Of a DNA stretch of 64,000 nucleotides, positions 63,001 to 64,000 are shown in pieces. The position numbers were made by a program, and so were the translations under genes. Positions within the stretch are counted from its first letter, which is position 1. Every line of letters starts with the position of its first letter. The stretch is from NCBI GenBank assembly GCA_964017045.1, contig OZ024794.1:30041815-30105814 (forward strand). The letters run 5' to 3'. The notes beneath the pieces are model-generated. The model saw only the letters and a list, made by a program, of their open reading frames with translations, ran no database searches and was not told the origin of the DNA. This stretch comes from Omphiscola glabra (taxonomy: Eukaryota > Mollusca > Gastropoda > Lymnaeidae).

Positions 63001-63364
63001 TATTTCTTGTCCAATAATTTTGAAAATATGTATTCTTATATGTGCCTCTGGATTCTTTTTCCCTTTGTTTTTGGTATTTCATTTATGCATATCAGAGTTA
63101 CCAAAAAAAGAGCATTGATCCTACAGAAAAATGCATATCTCTTTATGGGCTTAAGATATGGCTTATTATCCTATTAAGTTTATAATTGATACAACTCTGA
63201 ACTAATATCTATCTTTTCCCACTTTGAGCATCAGGTAAGACCTGATTACAATTTCTAAAAAATTTACTTACCTGCTCCAGAATGATGTGATGAAAATCCA
63301 TGAATTTCTATTTCATCCCTTTCATCTCTTGAACGTTGAGGCTCTGCAAATTTTGGTCGAAAAG
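60098..63364 (-). CDS. RBM45: RBM45-like RNA-binding protein, 3' part
   Basis: RRM protein whose vertebrate homologue binds RNA in the nucleus and stress granules in neural tissue. Exons (minus): 63,364-63,272; 62,470-62,396; 62,208-62,041; 61,726-61,555; 60,927-60,864; 60,722-60,449; 60,282-60,098 (stop TAA). All introns are GT-AG and every junction keeps frame, giving 342 residues plus a split first codon. FRPKFAEP is the linker after an upstream RRM. SRLIIQAPIGLTQGYLSKLF to LAYARYSSPQCAGYARDKLN is one RRM. RLFIVCQPSG, FCRFGNLIDVYLLSG and GRNYGYAKYA (RNP1-like) form the last RRM. A Lys-rich KKQRL end resembles a nuclear localisation tail. The N-terminal RRMs and promoter are beyond the right edge. 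The match to RBM45 is strongest in the last RRM. Confidence 0.85.
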
Positions 63365-64000
63365 CTGAAATAGTAAAAGTCTTTAAAATTAAAATTTCTT
63401 TTAAGAATGAGAATGCCGACTGTAATGACAAAGAACCGAAAAGATTTAAATACTTTCGGATTCTTAAAAATAATCATAGTTATTTTCTATTATTTTACGG
63501 AAATCTAATAAATTTAAATGCACAAACAATACAATATCTTCGCTTTTAGTTTAGTGAAAGTTTAAGCATTATTATTATAAATTATTATTATAATTATAAG
63601 AATTTTTTATAGCGTAGTACTCCAACCTAGGGATGGGCTCACCATGCTGTACATACAATTTAACAAACATAATCATGAAAATAATACATTTAAAGTATCA
63701 ACTAAGGAACTATTCTAAGCATTTTATGTTTTTGAATGTTATGAAAAAATATTAAATAAATAAATTATGATCAAAGAATTACACCCTAATCGCATTTATC
63801 GGGAAAACCCAAACATTAGTTGTTTTTTAGTGAGTTTTTTAGTGCGCTTTTAATACTGCAAAATAAAATTAAAATTAATTTGTTCTAAATAATCACACAA
63901 ATGAGTCATAGCTCACATAACAAAACTGATAATCTATTTTCCCCTTGGTAAAACTTAAGTAAAATTAATAAATATAATTCATTGCTTTTTAAATTGTTAA
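63365..64000. other. Intron of the RBM45-like gene
   Basis: AT-rich with no coding segment. The acceptor for the first visible exon is at 63,365-63,366, so the upstream exon must lie beyond 64,000. Confidence 0.6.

Overview
The window is animal nuclear DNA. It is AT-rich, with three intron-containing genes, GT-AG introns, dense minisatellites and many short non-autonomous transposons. A gastropod mollusc is my best guess. That rests on gene content, long C/G homopolymer runs and the repeat style; it is inference, and no marker gene settles the species.

Layout. From 1 to about 34,000 I see no gene I can support. This half is built of more than twenty unrelated tandem-repeat arrays (units mostly 19-58 bp), microsatellites, and hAT-like miniature elements. 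It ends in a 2.5-kb, 42-bp satellite (31,216-33,717) that creates false ORFs of over 800 codons on both strands. From 35,182 to 37,599 (minus) lies a complete three-exon sepiapterin reductase gene. From 38,150 to 44,500 there is transposon debris: a decayed zinc-finger-like ORF, C-rich DNA repeats, a retroposon with a 14-bp target duplication, and a LINE 3' end. From 47,657 to about 52,375 (plus) is a secreted two-domain fasciclin (FAS1) protein gene, with a possible TATA promoter, a leader exon and a candidate 15-nt microexon. A broken LINE reverse transcriptase follows on the minus strand (about 52,960-54,137). From 60,098 to 63,364 (minus) are the last seven coding exons of an RBM45-like RNA-binding protein; its 5' exons are beyond the right edge.

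The three genes are not an operon and share no obvious pathway: pterin/BH4 synthesis, extracellular adhesion and RNA binding. Their introns and flanks hold several DNA transposon relics whose target-site duplications can still be read (8-bp hAT-type, TTAA piggyBac-type).

I found no tRNA, rRNA or CRISPR array. The most useful observations are the FAS1 microexon, higher-order duplication inside the 42-bp satellite, two TTAA elements sharing one target site, a 188-bp inverted repeat downstream of RBM45, and the decayed ORF at 38,511-39,089.
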